In this document: piece after piece, positions 13,454-25,568 of the stretch
Numbering within the stretch: position 1 is the first letter of the stretch
Layout of the letters: each line of letters starts with the position of its first letter
Assembly (NCBI GenBank): GCA_019914995.1
Contig: CM034136.1
Span: forward strand, 1,255,270 to 1,319,269
Length of the DNA stretch: 64,000 bases
From: Acanthochlamys bracteata
Taxonomy: Eukaryota > Streptophyta > Magnoliopsida > Pandanales > Velloziaceae
Direction of reading: 5' to 3'
The notes under the pieces: model-generated
Database searches by the model: none
Told to the model about the DNA's origin: nothing
Seen by the model: the letters and a program-made list of their open reading frames with translations, nothing else
Position numbers and translations under genes: made by a program

Positions 13454-14510
13454 ATGGTGGGTGGTGGTGCAACTGTAAGTGCTAGTGGAGGGAAACAATA
13501 TCCTGGAAAGATGACCCTTTCTGTTTTCCTCACCTGCCTTTTTACCGCTACTGGGGGTCTTATATTCGGTTATGATCTTGGTAACTCAGGTAATTAACCA
13601 CTGCTAAAGCAAAATTATAAATTATGTCAAAAGAGTATCCTACAGATGAGTATAATGTTAATAATCATGTTGTAATATGCAGAAGGATGTCAACTCCATG
13701 GAACTATCACATTGTTCACATCATCTCTTTATCTTGCTGTGCTTGTTCGCTTGGTTCATTGACTCCCGTATCACTGGTGTTTTTGGCCTCAAATGATCAA
13801 CTTTTGGTGGCGGCATCACCTTCCTAGCACATGGCGCAAGCAATATGGTGCTGCTAAGAAAATATTCATGTTGATCCTTGGCAGGATTCTTCTTGGCATT
13901 GGTATTGAGTTCTTTATCTGATTTGTCAATCTCTGTTGGTATAGTCTGTTCCTGTTTATCTCTGAGAGAAGGCTCCACGACACTACGGAATGCTGAACAA
14001 TGGCTTTCAGTTAGTGATAGCAGTAGCTTTTTGGTTGCTAACCTCAAGTACTTGCTATATGCTCGAACTAGTGACAACAAGCCTTGAATTAATACAATGA
14101 GCTAAAAGATTTCAATTTCAATTTGCAGATTGTGGTAGGAAGATTGATAGGAACCGCTGGAGAAGGGACACACTCGACTGTAGGGAACACTTTCATCATA
14201 TATGTAGCAGGTTTTCGTAGCCATGGGGACCTTTGGGTTGGCTAGTGCCAAGTGAGATCTTCCATGATGAAATCCTATCTGCAGGACAATGCATCAACGT
14301 CTCTGTACACATGTTTTCACCTTCTGGATTGGCCAGGCTTTCGTTAGCTTGCTTTGCCATCTCGAATTTGGACTCTTCTACTTCTTTGCCCGGTGGGTGT
14401 TCCCATGACCATCTTTATAGCTCTTTTCCTTTCCTAAACAAAAAATGTACCTATTGAAGAGATGGTGTTGGTATGGAAGAATCTTTGGTTCTGAGGCCGA
14501 GCCATTGAAG
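13454..14510 (+). pseudogene. Broken STP-type monosaccharide/H+ symporter
   Basis: Three collinear pieces of a plant sugar transport protein (major facilitator, 12 membrane helices, about 510 residues in working members). 13454-13589 encodes the N terminus (MVGGG, then KQYPGKMTLSVFLTC, then GGLIFGYDLG), with a correct donor after it. About 13690-13920 covers the next two helices (TLFTSSLYLAVLV; MLILGRILLGIG) but needs frame changes and contains stops. 14190-14505 covers the C-terminal part ([13 protein letters not shown], then [13 protein letters not shown], and finally [13 protein letters not shown]) in two frames. The middle of the protein, roughly helices 4-10, is missing. Working members import hexoses at the plasma membrane. 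With the large internal loss and several shifts, this copy cannot make a transporter. Confidence 0.82.
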
Positions 14511-15091
14511 AAGAAGACATCCGTTTCAGCAGCAAGAATGCAAGCTGTGAGGCGTAATTGCTTCAGGTTGTTGAGGTGCAAGCTGTTTGGGTTGTTCTGT
14601 GGCCATCTCCTTGCACTGGACAGCTTGTCAATCTGAAACAAAGAGCTCAAGAATGTTTCAATCAGAACTAGTAACATAACTTTTGTCATTACTTCATTGC
14701 ATATTCTTGTGATTTTGCAAATCTGAAACAAAGCTGCTCACCTTTTGAAGTGTTATACAAGGATAACATCTTTCAAAATTCAACACTCTTGAAAATTTGT
14801 CAAAATTTTACTAAAATATTCATTATTTATATAAACAATAAAAACACTAATCCATGCGATCCAAATTAAATAAAACATCTAATTAAAAGTAATATTTTAA
14901 TTCTATATTAATCTTAATGTAAAAAAGTGATAACAACATCTAATTACTATGATTCTCATGCACAAATATCTAATTACTATGACATGATAATTAGATCTTA
15001 TTTTTGAGAAATTTATATTCTCTACTGAATTCACATCACCTCTATTTTTTTTTTGAACCAAACATAAAACCACATTATCTCGTAATACATC
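14511..15091. other. Intergenic DNA
   Basis: Contains the 3' flank of the sugar-transporter remnant, then AT-rich sequence. No gene seen. Confidence 0.4.
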
Positions 15092-15099
15092 CCGAGTCC

Positions 15100-15767
15100 C
15101 ATAGTTGTAAAATCCGGATCGGTCCGTCCGGGTCGATCCGAAAACCGTCGACTCGGAACGCAAATCGGTCCGAATTTATAATAAAACGTTTATGCAATCG
15201 ACCCGCTCTGACCCGCTTTGACCAGTTCTAACCTGCTTCGACTCGGTCAATCTGCTCGTCCGGATCGAATCAGATTAAATTAAATTTTAAAAAATTTAAA
15301 TTTGTGATATATTGATACAAAAATAATTATTAGTAACTTTATATTGAAATATAATATGTAATTTACATTTTATATTTGGTTATGATAATGCAAAAAAATA
15401 AGTTTGTTATATTTTATTTGTAAATATTTATTATTAGTGATTTTTAAGTTTTTATATTAATAATTTTGTTAAATTGTAAGAAAAATAATAAAATTATTTT
15501 AAAACAAAGAATTTCTTTTGAAATTTATTATTTACAATATTGTTTTATTTTTCTAATATTTTTTGTTAGTTTATTTTTTCTTTTATGCCTTCTAATAAAG
15601 AAAAAAATTATTATTTTTTCTTTTGAAATAATAAGCGTTCGCACTACCGTCAACGCTTTAGTATTTTTGACATGACGGTTCAATCCATTGACCCGACGGG
15701 TTAACCCGTGACCCGTTGATCCGGACAGTTTTTTGGTTCAATGTCCGGTCCGATTTTTACAACTATG
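15100..15767. mobile_element. hAT-type MITE, CATAG family, with perfect target duplication
   Basis: Terminal inverted repeats: left CATAGTTGTAAAATCCGGAT, right end inverted CATAGTTGTAAAAATCGGAC. The direct 8-mer CCGAGTCC flanks both sides (15092-15099 and 15768-15775), the duplication size of hAT elements. The 668-bp body has GC-rich ends full of GACCCG/CGGTC words and an AT-rich core without coding potential, so it depends on a transposase supplied elsewhere. It sits inside older sequence with a MITE-like look (CCAAACAT on the left, CCAAACACACTC on the right). Confidence 0.87.
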
Positions 15768-15986
15768 CCGAGTCCTGTTTGGATAAATCAAGCCAAACAC
15801 ACTCTTACGGCATAGGTCATATTTTAATACCATTGAATTTTATTTTTCTCTAAATTTTAAGTTCGAATTACTTTATGTATTTTAATTGCTACTATAAAAT
15901 TTACTTCTATTTCTACACAAAGCTCTATTTTAAAGAAAAATTCACTTTAAATGTTATTTCACATGTTTCAGTCACCATCTTGAATT

Positions 15987-16514
15987 TAGAGGTGGCAAAT
16001 TTCGACCATACCCGAAAATTCGACCGAAAAGGTCGAATTTGGGTCAAGTCTTATTCGGATTCGGGTCGACCCGAAAATGACCCGAATAACTTAAACGTAT
16101 TTGGGTTGACCCGAAATTGACCCGTTTAATCCGTATATGTATTTATATAGTATATATTACTTAAAAAATAGCAAAAAAATTTGAATTTAATTTGTATATA
16201 TATATTTTTAATTTATCTTAATTTAACTAATTTTTATTTAATTTATAAATTTTGTCAAAATTAATATTTTTCTTTTTAAATATATTATAATTAATAATTT
16301 ATATATATTATTATTAAAAATTAATATTTATAATTTAATAATTTAATTGTTAAATGGGTCAACCCGAGTTTGATCCGATTATAAATGGGTTGGGTTAGAG
16401 TTGATAATTTTGACCCATATAAATAAATGGGTCGGATTAGAATTGAATAATTTTAATCCGAGTATTATATGGGTTGACCCGGAACCGACCTATGAACCCA
16501 TATTGCCACCCCTA
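15987..16514. mobile_element. hAT-type MITE, GGTGGCAA family, with perfect target duplication
   Basis: Left end TAGAGGTGGCAAATTTCGAC; inverted right end TAGGGGTGGCAATATGGGTT. The 8-mer CTTGAATT occurs directly at 15979-15986 and 16515-16522. Subterminal regions carry many direct and inverted copies of the words GACCCGAA and GGGTCAA. The core is AT-rich and non-coding. The same family recurs at 53194-54056 and, eroded, at 60566-61292. Confidence 0.88.
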
Positions 16515-16522
16515 CTTGAATT

Positions 16523-17617
16523 CAATTACTATCGTATTCTAGTTATCACCGAATTTCATTTTTCGAAACTCATTTTCACAAAACTTATTTTCATACATTA
16601 AAGATGCCCTTACACTAATTTTAATTTCAACATTACAAAAATTGTTTCTTCTCTCTTATATGTATAAAAATTATATTAAATTTTATATAAATACCTGTCA
16701 TAAGAAACTAATACAGATATCCGTATATATAAATATCAAAAGCTGCAAATTCTTTGTTCATAATATAAAAATATAATTTGGTTTTTATGAAAAAAGCGAA
16801 TTAAGAAACTGTTTAAAGAATTATGTTATTATTCAAACAAACTATTCGAAACTAAGTTTTTTAATATAAAATTTAAAAATAAATTATTAAAAATAAATTT
16901 ATAAAGTTAAACAAAATTTAGAAGTAACTTTAAAAATAACCTTAAATCACTTTTTGATAAATAAGTACTCTAGAATATGGGCTGTTTGGATAGACTTATT
17001 TTAATTTATAAGTTTAAAAAAGTTACAAATAGTAGAGTCACGACTTGCCTGCTTTTTTTATTAAAAAAACACTAATTATAAATATCTTCAATAGACGAAG
17101 GAGGGATGTGTTTGGAGTTGAATTTGCAACATTTCATTTCATTTTATATCATATTTTTTAATATTTACACATATTAAAATATATAAAAATTTTCAAATCT
17201 AATTTTATTTATTTTTATTATGTTGAAAATAAAAATAGAATTTATTTGTTGAAATACAATAAAAATTTGTTATTTAAATTTTTTATTTTATAAGTACTTC
17301 TAAACACTCACTCTTAATTAATATGATAAAAAGGTAAAAATATCCAAAATATATACATTGTCTTATTGTCATATTGATCAAAAAGTCGGATGAAGATTGA
17401 GTCGTGGTCCGATTAAACTATTTGGTTAATATATTTTTAACTTATAGTTTTTCATATCAAACAGTAAAAATCACATTTAGAATTTTGTACCGATAAAACT
17501 GGACCGATATGCTCCTATTCCCACCTATATCTTCTCTAAAGACACTCCCGCGCACTTTATGGCTAATTTTGGTCATGGAGACTTTCAAATCTAATATTTA
17601 CCGTTTGGTATAAAAAA
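16523..17617. other. AT-rich intergenic DNA with possible MITE remnants
   Basis: A stretch at about 17103-17330 begins GGGATGTGTTTGGAGTTGAA and ends with the roughly inverse TAAACACTCACTCTTAA, so may be another small element. No duplication is visible and no gene is seen. Confidence 0.35.
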
Positions 17618-17823
17618 TTATGCGTCGGTAATACAATGATAAATTTTTAATTCGATATGACTATTAATCGATCTCTATTCGATCACTTGATCAAAATGAC
17701 ACAAAATAAAAAAATATATATTTTATTAAGATTTACTATTTGTGTCATATTGATCGAGTGGATAGATGGATATCGATTCGTATTCGATTGAGTTAAATTT
17801 TGTCAGCATGCTGCCGACTAATA
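17618..17823. repeat. Fold-back (inverted-repeat) element
   Basis: Two arms, about 17618-17707 and 17747-17823, are imperfect inverted copies over some 80 bases. For example CACTTGATCAAAATGACACA in the left arm matches CACTCGATCAATATGACACA when the right arm is inverted. Only about 40 AT-rich bases separate them. This is the shape of a fold-back MITE, and its transcript could form a hairpin. It ends about 500 bases before the SP1 start codon. Confidence 0.6.
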
Positions 17824-18071
17824 GCCATTGTTATTTAATAGTATAGATTAAATTTCAAAATTTTAACTGTGAAAAATGACCGTGTAGTATGCGAGAGTGA
17901 TTTGAAAGAGAGTACTCATATACATCCATATATATATATATAATACATAATTATTTTTATTTTTAAGTTTTAAAAATATATATAATAAAAACTTATTAAA
18001 AAATAAAAAGTTGAATTAAAATTTTAATAAACGGTAGATTACAAAAGCGGCAAAGCATGCCCTGAATCCTC

Positions 18072-18079
18072 TGACGTCA
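18072..18079. promoter_or_regulatory. Palindromic bZIP site TGACGTCA upstream of SP1
   Basis: A perfect TGACGTCA palindrome lies about 240 bases before the SP1 start codon. This core is bound by TGA-type bZIP factors in plants. Function here is inferred from motif and position only. Confidence 0.35.
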
Positions 18080-18319
18080 CCCTTATCTATCTTCTGAAGA
18101 TGATAAAACATTAATAAAATAAATTATTTTTAGTGTGTATTTATTCATAACTCATCTTGTTTTTTAGTTAGTTCTCAAAGCAATCCCAAAACCAAAACCC
18201 CAGCAATCTTCTCTACAAATTCCAAAAGATCGCTGAATTGTTGAATTTCTTTATTCCTTTTTCTTCAGCTGGATTGATTAATATTCTGCCGTGAATCTTT
18301 GATTAAATCATCGAAGAGA

Positions 18320-21300
18320 ATGATCCCGTGGGGCGGCCTCGGTTGCTGCTTGAGCGCTGCAGCCCTGTATCTTGTCGGCCGGAACAGTGGCAGGTGAGAT
18401 TTTCTTTTCTCGATAGGATTCGACTATTTTTTGTATTTCTTGATTCCATTGTGTTTAATGAAATTCTTGGAATTGGTTGTGGTGAAGGGATGCGGATGTT
18501 CTGCGATCGGTTGCTAGAGTGAATCAATTGAAGGATCTTGGTGAATTGCTCTTAACAAATTTAATTTAATATTTCTAGTGGAGAATTAGGTTTCTGGTTT
18601 GATGGAGAAAGTCTTTTATTTTTTTTTTTTGTGCTATTGATTCGGAATTCTTAAAATCAATTGTTTCTAAAGAAAATGACTTGCTTTAATGTCCTGAATT
18701 TTTTTATGTTGTTTCTAACCTTTTGTTTTTTAGGAGCTCTCTTGGATACTGCACAGAAAGTCTTACCATTGGTTGTTGCCATTTCTGGAAGAGTTGGCTC
18801 GGATACACCAATCAACTGTGAACAGAGTGGGTTGAGGGGTGTAATAGTTGAAGAGACGGTTGGCTTTTTCCTCATGTTCTTTTCTCTGTTTTTGAATTTC
18901 TCTTTCATTCTTAGCTGTCTGGAAGTAAAATGTTTGTACTACACTATTGCAGGCAGAGCAACACTTTCTAAAACATAATGATGCTGGATCATGGATACAG
19001 GACTCAGCGATGATGCTCTCAATGAGCAAGGAGGTCCCGTGGTATGTGGTGAGTTCCGGTTTATTTATTTATTTCCATAATTTGTTAAGCTGCTATTTAG
19101 TTTGATTCATAGATCTCACTGGTGGAAGGATGATTATCTTTGTTTTCATGTAAAGAGCATTGATGGCGCAGTTTTGTTATGTTGCTGCACCTTCAGTTTA
19201 GATGATAGGGAAAGCTTTTAGGTTTATTCATTGTCCAGAAGTAGTTTTAGTTTGCTGGAAATCTTATTTGGCTCTTTGACCTAGAATATGTGCTTGCCAT
19301 TTTATCCCTCAAAAATCTCCATCCTAAATTATATAGTATTCCATAGACATTGTTTTTCTATGTCATGCTTTGAATGCAGATGAGTATTGTCATATTGGAA
19401 TGCAATATTTCATATGATTTTGCTGCAATGTTCTTTCTGGAAGCCCAAAGGTGCAAAACACTGTTCTTAGCTAGTAATAATGAAAGGACGGTTTAAATTA
19501 GAAATTTAGGCGGTTTTAAGGGTTATTATGGTTATGTTGTTTGCAATAGTGTAAGAAATTGTGCAATATGCAAAGAGTAATAGTTTCATACTTTCATGGA
19601 TACCAATTTTGCACCCTTGTTTTCAAATCCTCTAGTCATCTTCTAGCACTTATCAGTAAGCGTGTCTCTCACTTCATTGTGTTCATACAATAAACTAAAT
19701 ATAGGCTAGTGTATTATGATTTGGCATTTGCAATATTGTATGAAATTGTGCAATATGCAAAAATAAGAGTACTTTGGCAGCCCTCATGGGTACCCAAATT
19801 TGTAGCGTTTCTTTTTTCCTGTAGTAATCTTCTAGCATTCATCACTAGGATGCTTCTCACTTCATCTCATCCAAGTAAAGAAGTATAGCAAAATGGGTAC
19901 TCAAGCATAGTAGTTTGGCACGTTTGGCACTCCATTTCAATTCATTTCACTATGTCATTTCAACTTCTTGTTTTTCATAAACTTTCTACAGTATTATTAT
20001 TATTTTTTAATTTGAAATGTACAGGCACATTGTACGTCATAAAATCTTTATATCTATAGTTTTTTTGAGTAAAAAACCCAAGTTTCTCGAAAAGCCTCAA
20101 AGTAAGCTCCTTTTCAGAAAAGCTCCTTAGTTTAAGCACTCCCAAATGACCCCTTACTCGTGCAAAAATTAGCAAGTTAAGTAGTATAGTTATATCGTAT
20201 TATTTGTTTTTTGATCTTGTCAGATTAATTTTATGAAAATTGCTTTCTTGAGGAGCTAATCTGGCTCATACACTGTTAGTAGGAAGACTTAGTTTAAATT
20301 AGATTACACTGTTTTAAAAGTTTGTATGGTTTTCTTACCTCCAGTATTTTAACAAAGTATGCATTATGCAACACGATAACAGTAGTGGAGTATTTTCACA
20401 CAATAGCATATGTTTGTGAATCTTGTTTATATGAATATGTGGAAATTGCTTTTTGGAGAACCTACTACTGTGTTTGTGTTCTTATTATGATTCTCCATTC
20501 GGTTGTGTATACCTTCATTGAATTTTTGTAAGTGATTCCTAGTTGCTTTTGTCCAAATGCGACCAGTATTTGTAAGACTTTTTGTGTCCATATGTCCCGA
20601 CGTTTCTCTTTGAGTACCTCCTGTAGCATTCCCATTTAATAAGTGCCTCCTTTCTTCAATTTCTTTGGACTGTCTGAGCAATCTGAATCAGATTCTTTGG
20701 TTCACCCTTTAATTGCAGTTCTTATCTCTAATCAATTAAATAGGATGATGGAAGTGGTAGAGTATATATTCTTGGTGCCCGTGGTGCTTCAGGTCTTGTA
20801 CTAACTGTTGCAAGTGAGCTCTTTGAGGAGTCTGGACGATCACTTGTACGAGGAACATTAGACTACCTTCAGGGTTTGAAGGTGCACTTTTGTAATTTCT
20901 TAGCGATGTTCTTTTTTTTTTGTTCCTTTATTTAATTTATCTTTGGTTGAATATTCAAATTGCGGATTCAGATGCTTGGGGTTAAGCGGGTTGAGAGGGT
21001 TCTTCCGACTGGTACTTCGTTGACTGTAGTTGGTGAGGTATATAGATATATCTTTTGTTTTTTAAACTCCTGTTTGTTGTACAAAACCTATTTTGTTCTA
21101 TATATCCTTACGATATGTGAGTCACTATGAGGATTTCAGCAAGGGAGGAACTTCTTTTTCATTATTATCATAAATGTTTCTTCAAATTCTTATTCTAATT
21201 GCTAAAGAAGCTTTTTGCAGTGTTTCTCACCTTTTCTCTCTTAACTTCCCTACGCTGAATAGGCTGTCAAAGATGATGTTGGAAAAGTTCGTATACAGAA

Positions 21301-24300
21301 ACCCCACAAAGGGCCATTCTATGTATCCCCAAAAAGCTTAGATGAGCTGATTGCAAATTTGGGGAAGTGGGCCAGGTATCTGAAAACTGACTATAATTGT
21401 TATAGTTCTGCGATTTGATAATAAAGAGTCAAAATGTGATGGCATTGACAATTTTGCCACTAAGATTCATCGTCTCTGCTGACAGGGTTTACCAATATGC
21501 TTCTATGGGGTTTACAGTATTTGGTGTTTATTTGCTCGCTAAACAAGCAATTCAATATATTTTAGAAAGAAGACATCGTTGGGATCTACGGAAGAGGTAG
21601 GCATCTTATAATATGAGAATGTCATAAAGGAAAAGTGATTTGTGTTATGTTTAATATTCTTCTCAAGTTTTCCACCCCTGTTTGAGAAAGTGTTTTATAT
21701 GACAAACACGGTCAAAGACAGTAATTATTAACTTCTTCACTTAAAAAAGTTCTGCTGTTTCCAGTTTTTTGCAAAGCCAAAAACTTCTTAATCTTTCTTG
21801 TTATTTTTCTATGATTTTCACTATTGCACCAAATAACATGAGCAAATCATAATAGCATTTTATTGTGTTCTTGTATGTCTAGAAATGTCCAATCTGTGAT
21901 CACAAGTAAATAATTCATTGTTGCAATGTGTATGTTCCTTACTCGATTTGACTTCTGCTTAAAGAAACTTTTACTCACTTTCGCTAGTGGTTTCTTAAGG
22001 GTTCAGTAATTTTTTATATGAATAGTGAACCTGATTTGTTCTTACTCTCTCGCATTTAGAAGAGGACCAAGGGGGGCCAGGATGTTCCCATGAAATTATT
22101 ATGTTGGAGTTGGCTTTCTATGAAAATCTCACTTTATATTTTTTACTGAATGTAAATAAGATGGTGATTCGACGCAAACTATTGGTAAATTTTGTGATGT
22201 CCTTTCTAATTTAGTCCTCTCTATCGAAACCTTTAAGGTGCTCTTTATTATGACAGGGTTCTTGCTGCAGCAGCACAAAGACAAGGACAGGACAAGGAAG
22301 GTTGGTTTTGAATGTTTTTTGTTTGATTAGGAGTTGGCAAAGAGCTAGTTTCTGCTTTACCTTCTGCAGATTCGAATGAGATGTCTGAAAATGGTCCAGA
22401 CAATGTGAAGAAGGAGCCCCTGATGCCTGAAATTTGTGTGATCTGTCTGGAAAATGAATATAATGCTGTATTTGTTCCGTGAGTATATCATGTGGCCTGC
22501 ATGTTCATTATGTTTTTGCTTTCCTTTCGATGTTTTTGTTTCATCTGAAATATCCTATAAGGTTCTTTATTGCAGCTCGTTGGCAGGGTTGTTTCTGTGT
22601 TAAGTTATTTTGTTTAATACATCAATTTATCTTGCTCTTTCATGGGTAAGGGAGAAATCTGAATTTTTGGGATTGTATTTAAAGAAAAAGAAGAGAGTGC
22701 CTACGTTTTCCTTTAGGAGATCCCAATTTGTGGCTTTATTGGGGCACCGGCACCTCCCCGGCAGGAGAATGTGGGAAGATCCTCATAGTATTTCTGCTAG
22801 AGGATGACTGCAGCATTAGAACCTGTTGAATTTCCGAATTAGGCTGGATCCAGGTTAGTAATGAATGGTGTCTAAGTGAAAACAGGTAGCTAACTTGGTA
22901 TGTGAGCTAGCTTCTCTCCTTAAATTGGGCCAAGTTGAGCCTTGGGTCTGTGAGCTTATGATTTTAATTGGTTATCATGTTTGATATGGTTTTGATTAGC
23001 CTTGTATATAAGAGGGTAAACAATATTGTTGGAAGAATTGCTTATAATGGCTTGGTCAGCTGGTTGAAATTTGCCAATGCAACCCCCTTTTCCCCTTGCC
23101 ACTATTAAATCAGGTTCACATTGTTACTTTGAAAGGAGTTTGGTTTTGGTTGTGTATGGGTACGATTGATGATACATGTTCCTAATCCCTGATAGATGTG
23201 CCATTCCTTATTCTCATCCCTATTTAGGTATTTTCTAGTATAATTTTTCTAGTATATGGTTAAGGCACATAATGGGGTTAGTAGCCAAGCTATATATGAG
23301 ATCGATACGAAATTTCTGTTGCTGGCATATAGGTATGTGATATTCTATATGATTATATTAGTAAGTCTACTTTATAGCTATACAAAATTTCTAAAATACC
23401 CAGCAAGATTTTCGAGAACTGGGTTCATCTTTTACAATGAGAATACAGTAGCCTTACGTAAAGATAATTACTCCCTAAAACCTCCTAAAGGACCTGTGTT
23501 CTTGATTTTACTAATGTCAAAATAAATATCTCTAGAAGTTTTAACTTAATAATGTTTGTACAAATTAGTTCATGGTCATGACATTTTATCTATCCAGGTT
23601 ATAAATATGATGCTTAATCCACCTTATTTGCACCCTTTTTCTCATCACATATTCCAGATGTTGGTACACATGGGTGATACAAATCCAGCATTCACATCTT
23701 GCATTGACAGCATTGTTGTCATGGAAACATGCAAGTTAGCTGCCGTGGACTTGGTTATTGAATATAAAAACATTTTTGGCGGACTGATTGTTGGATATGT
23801 ATGCATATTTGCAGAAAATGTCCCCAAGTTTAAAAAATAGTTGTCCTTTTAAAATAATGGTGTTTATGCAGTAGCATTTGGGGTAACAATTAGCCGTCCT
23901 TAATCTTTTTCTCTTTCTTGACTCAGAAACCAACTCGTGACCATTTTAATGGTGTCTATCTTTTACCAACTTATAACCTTATAGATCTTGGTGGTTTATG
24001 TCTCTGTAGGTGGTAAACAATGTGTTGATAATTTTAGGTAGGAGTACAATTTTGAAATATATTTTGGCTGCACTGAATTAGAAGCGACATGCAAAGTTTA
24101 GTTTAACCAACATGGATACTAATAGTTGAAGTTGGATCTTATGGTGATGAGGACATGCATTTGATTCTCATTCTTTTGTTTTAATACACGATTCCTTGCA
24201 TTATAAAATGAAAACATTGGTACCTCTGGCACCCTGATGAAATTTTGTTCTTTTTTTCTTTATCTTGATAAATACAGGTGTGGGCATATGTGCTGTTGTA

Positions 24301-24380
24301 TGACCTGCTCTTCCCATTTGACCAGCTGTCCGCTCTGTAGGAGACGGTTTGATCAAGTTGTTAGGGCGTACCGTCATTAG
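18320..24380 (+). CDS. SP1: SP1-like E3 ubiquitin ligase of the chloroplast outer envelope
   Basis: Eleven exons with GT-AG borders and matching phases: 18320-18393, 18488-18540, 18734-18858, 18953-19048, 20744-20881, 20972-21037, 21263-21375, 21486-21596, 22257-22300, 22370-22478, 24278-24380. They join to 343 codons plus stop, the same length as I recall for Arabidopsis SP1. The start MIPWGGLGCCLSAAALYL is the family N terminus and first membrane segment. The middle (residues about 30-220) is the intermembrane-space domain shared with mammalian MAPL/MULAN. A second membrane helix is at about 226-246 (ASMGFTVFGVYLLA). The C-terminal C3HC4 RING has C296, C299, C311, H313, C317, C320, C327 and C330. 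SP1 ubiquitinates TOC import-receptor components so that they are removed from the envelope, reshaping protein import. Introns 4 (1.7 kb) and 10 (1.8 kb) are unusually long for the gene. No lesion is visible. It could instead be the close paralogue SPL1. Confidence 0.92.
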
Positions 24381-25242
24381 AAATTTAGCAGAGAGCTAGC
24401 AGCGGATGAGTTCCTCATTGCGCCAACAGTTGCAGACGAGGCAAAAGTTTTCTTGAAAGGGGAGGGCTTTCATGCAAACTATGCTTAATCATGGACAAAT
24501 TGGTTCGCGCGACCAAGTAAACTTCACATTAGCATGCTAACAGGAGTATCTGGCTCCAGCTGCAGTCTGTTCGATGTTGTAACTATAAAGGCCATGTTCG
24601 TGATTCCATTGAGGATGCTTCCTATTCGAATATAATACGTTTAATATTACTTGTTTATGCCATAAGTGAGGTAAATGAAATTCACCATATTTAATGTTGT
24701 ATGGCTGTGAATTTTATTGGGTCACGTATTCACAAGCTGTATATAAATGTAAAGACTTTTGGCATAAGGTTTATGTGCCAGTACCTTTTTTTTTCTCCTG
24801 TTCTCAGATGCTACATATTCGGGAGCTGTATATGAATGTAATCCACAACGAATAAGCTTCTGCTGTCTGTTCCTTTTTCTTCTATAGGCTGCTGCATATG
24901 AACGTAATTTTTACATGAATTTTTCATGTAAAAATTCAAATGGCTCTTAGAGCAAGTTGTTCAAATTGTTGATAGTGCATTATGCTTTATCAAAAAAAGA
25001 TACGAGCATATTGCGTAGAATGAGATTCTGAAAGATGTTTTCACATTGAGATAGCTGTAAAATTTGTAGCTTTTGATTGAGGGTGTCTACTTTGTAACTC
25101 CAATTTGACAGCAGAAGTAGTTCATGTGGAAGAAACATTGCACAAGGAAAATCTCAGCAAAGAGGTTCTCTGTTGATGCCAAAGAGGAATTTTCTTCACT
25201 TGTCTGGGAATCATATTCCTTGGTCAGTCACTACACAGCTAA
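24381..25242. other. SP1 3' untranslated region and intergenic DNA
   Basis: Sequence immediately after the SP1 stop lacks repeats and is probably 3' untranslated. CATGAATTTTTCATG around 24915 is a small perfect palindrome of unknown significance. No gene seen. Confidence 0.5.
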
Positions 25243-25464
25243 AGGCGTGTTTATATCGGCATTAAACTCACTTTCTAAAAATAAGTTTATAAAAAATAAA
25301 ATTTTGTGTATATTTTGTACTAAAATTGAATTTAAAAGTACAATTTATAGTTTTAAAATTTAAACTTGAAAGCAAGTTTTTGGCCAAAAAAAAATAATTT
25401 AAAATTTGTGTTTATAGAGTTGTGATTTTAAAAAACTGAGTTTGGAGTATATGTAAACAAGCCC
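25243..25464. mobile_element. Tourist-like MITE (PIF/Harbinger type)
   Basis: Left end AGGCGTGTTTATATCGGCAT then TAAACTCA; inverted right end GGGCTTGTTTACATATACTC then CAAACTCA. Direct TAA lies on both sides (25240-25242 and 25465-25467), the three-base duplication of PIF/Harbinger elements. 222 bp, AT-rich, non-coding. It ends 104 bases before the start codon of the next gene, so sits in its promoter. Confidence 0.75.
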
Positions 25465-25503
25465 TAAACTTTCACACTTGAGGTTATTCCACTCTTCGTA
25501 GCA

Positions 25504-25510
25504 TATAAAG
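25504..25510 (+). promoter_or_regulatory. Probable TATA box
   Basis: TATAAAG lies 59 bases before the start codon of the 124-residue gene, a fitting place for a TATA box with a short leader. Confidence 0.5.
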
Positions 25511-25568
25511 CTCTCCAACACCTTCCGTCTCAAATTAGAAAGCGTGTTTACCTCTCTCTGTTCAATTA

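Noticed and set aside
23256-23840. Two open frames inside SP1 intron 10
   Set aside because: No homology, interrupted by neighbouring stops, and located in an intron whose borders are fixed by the RING domain phase.
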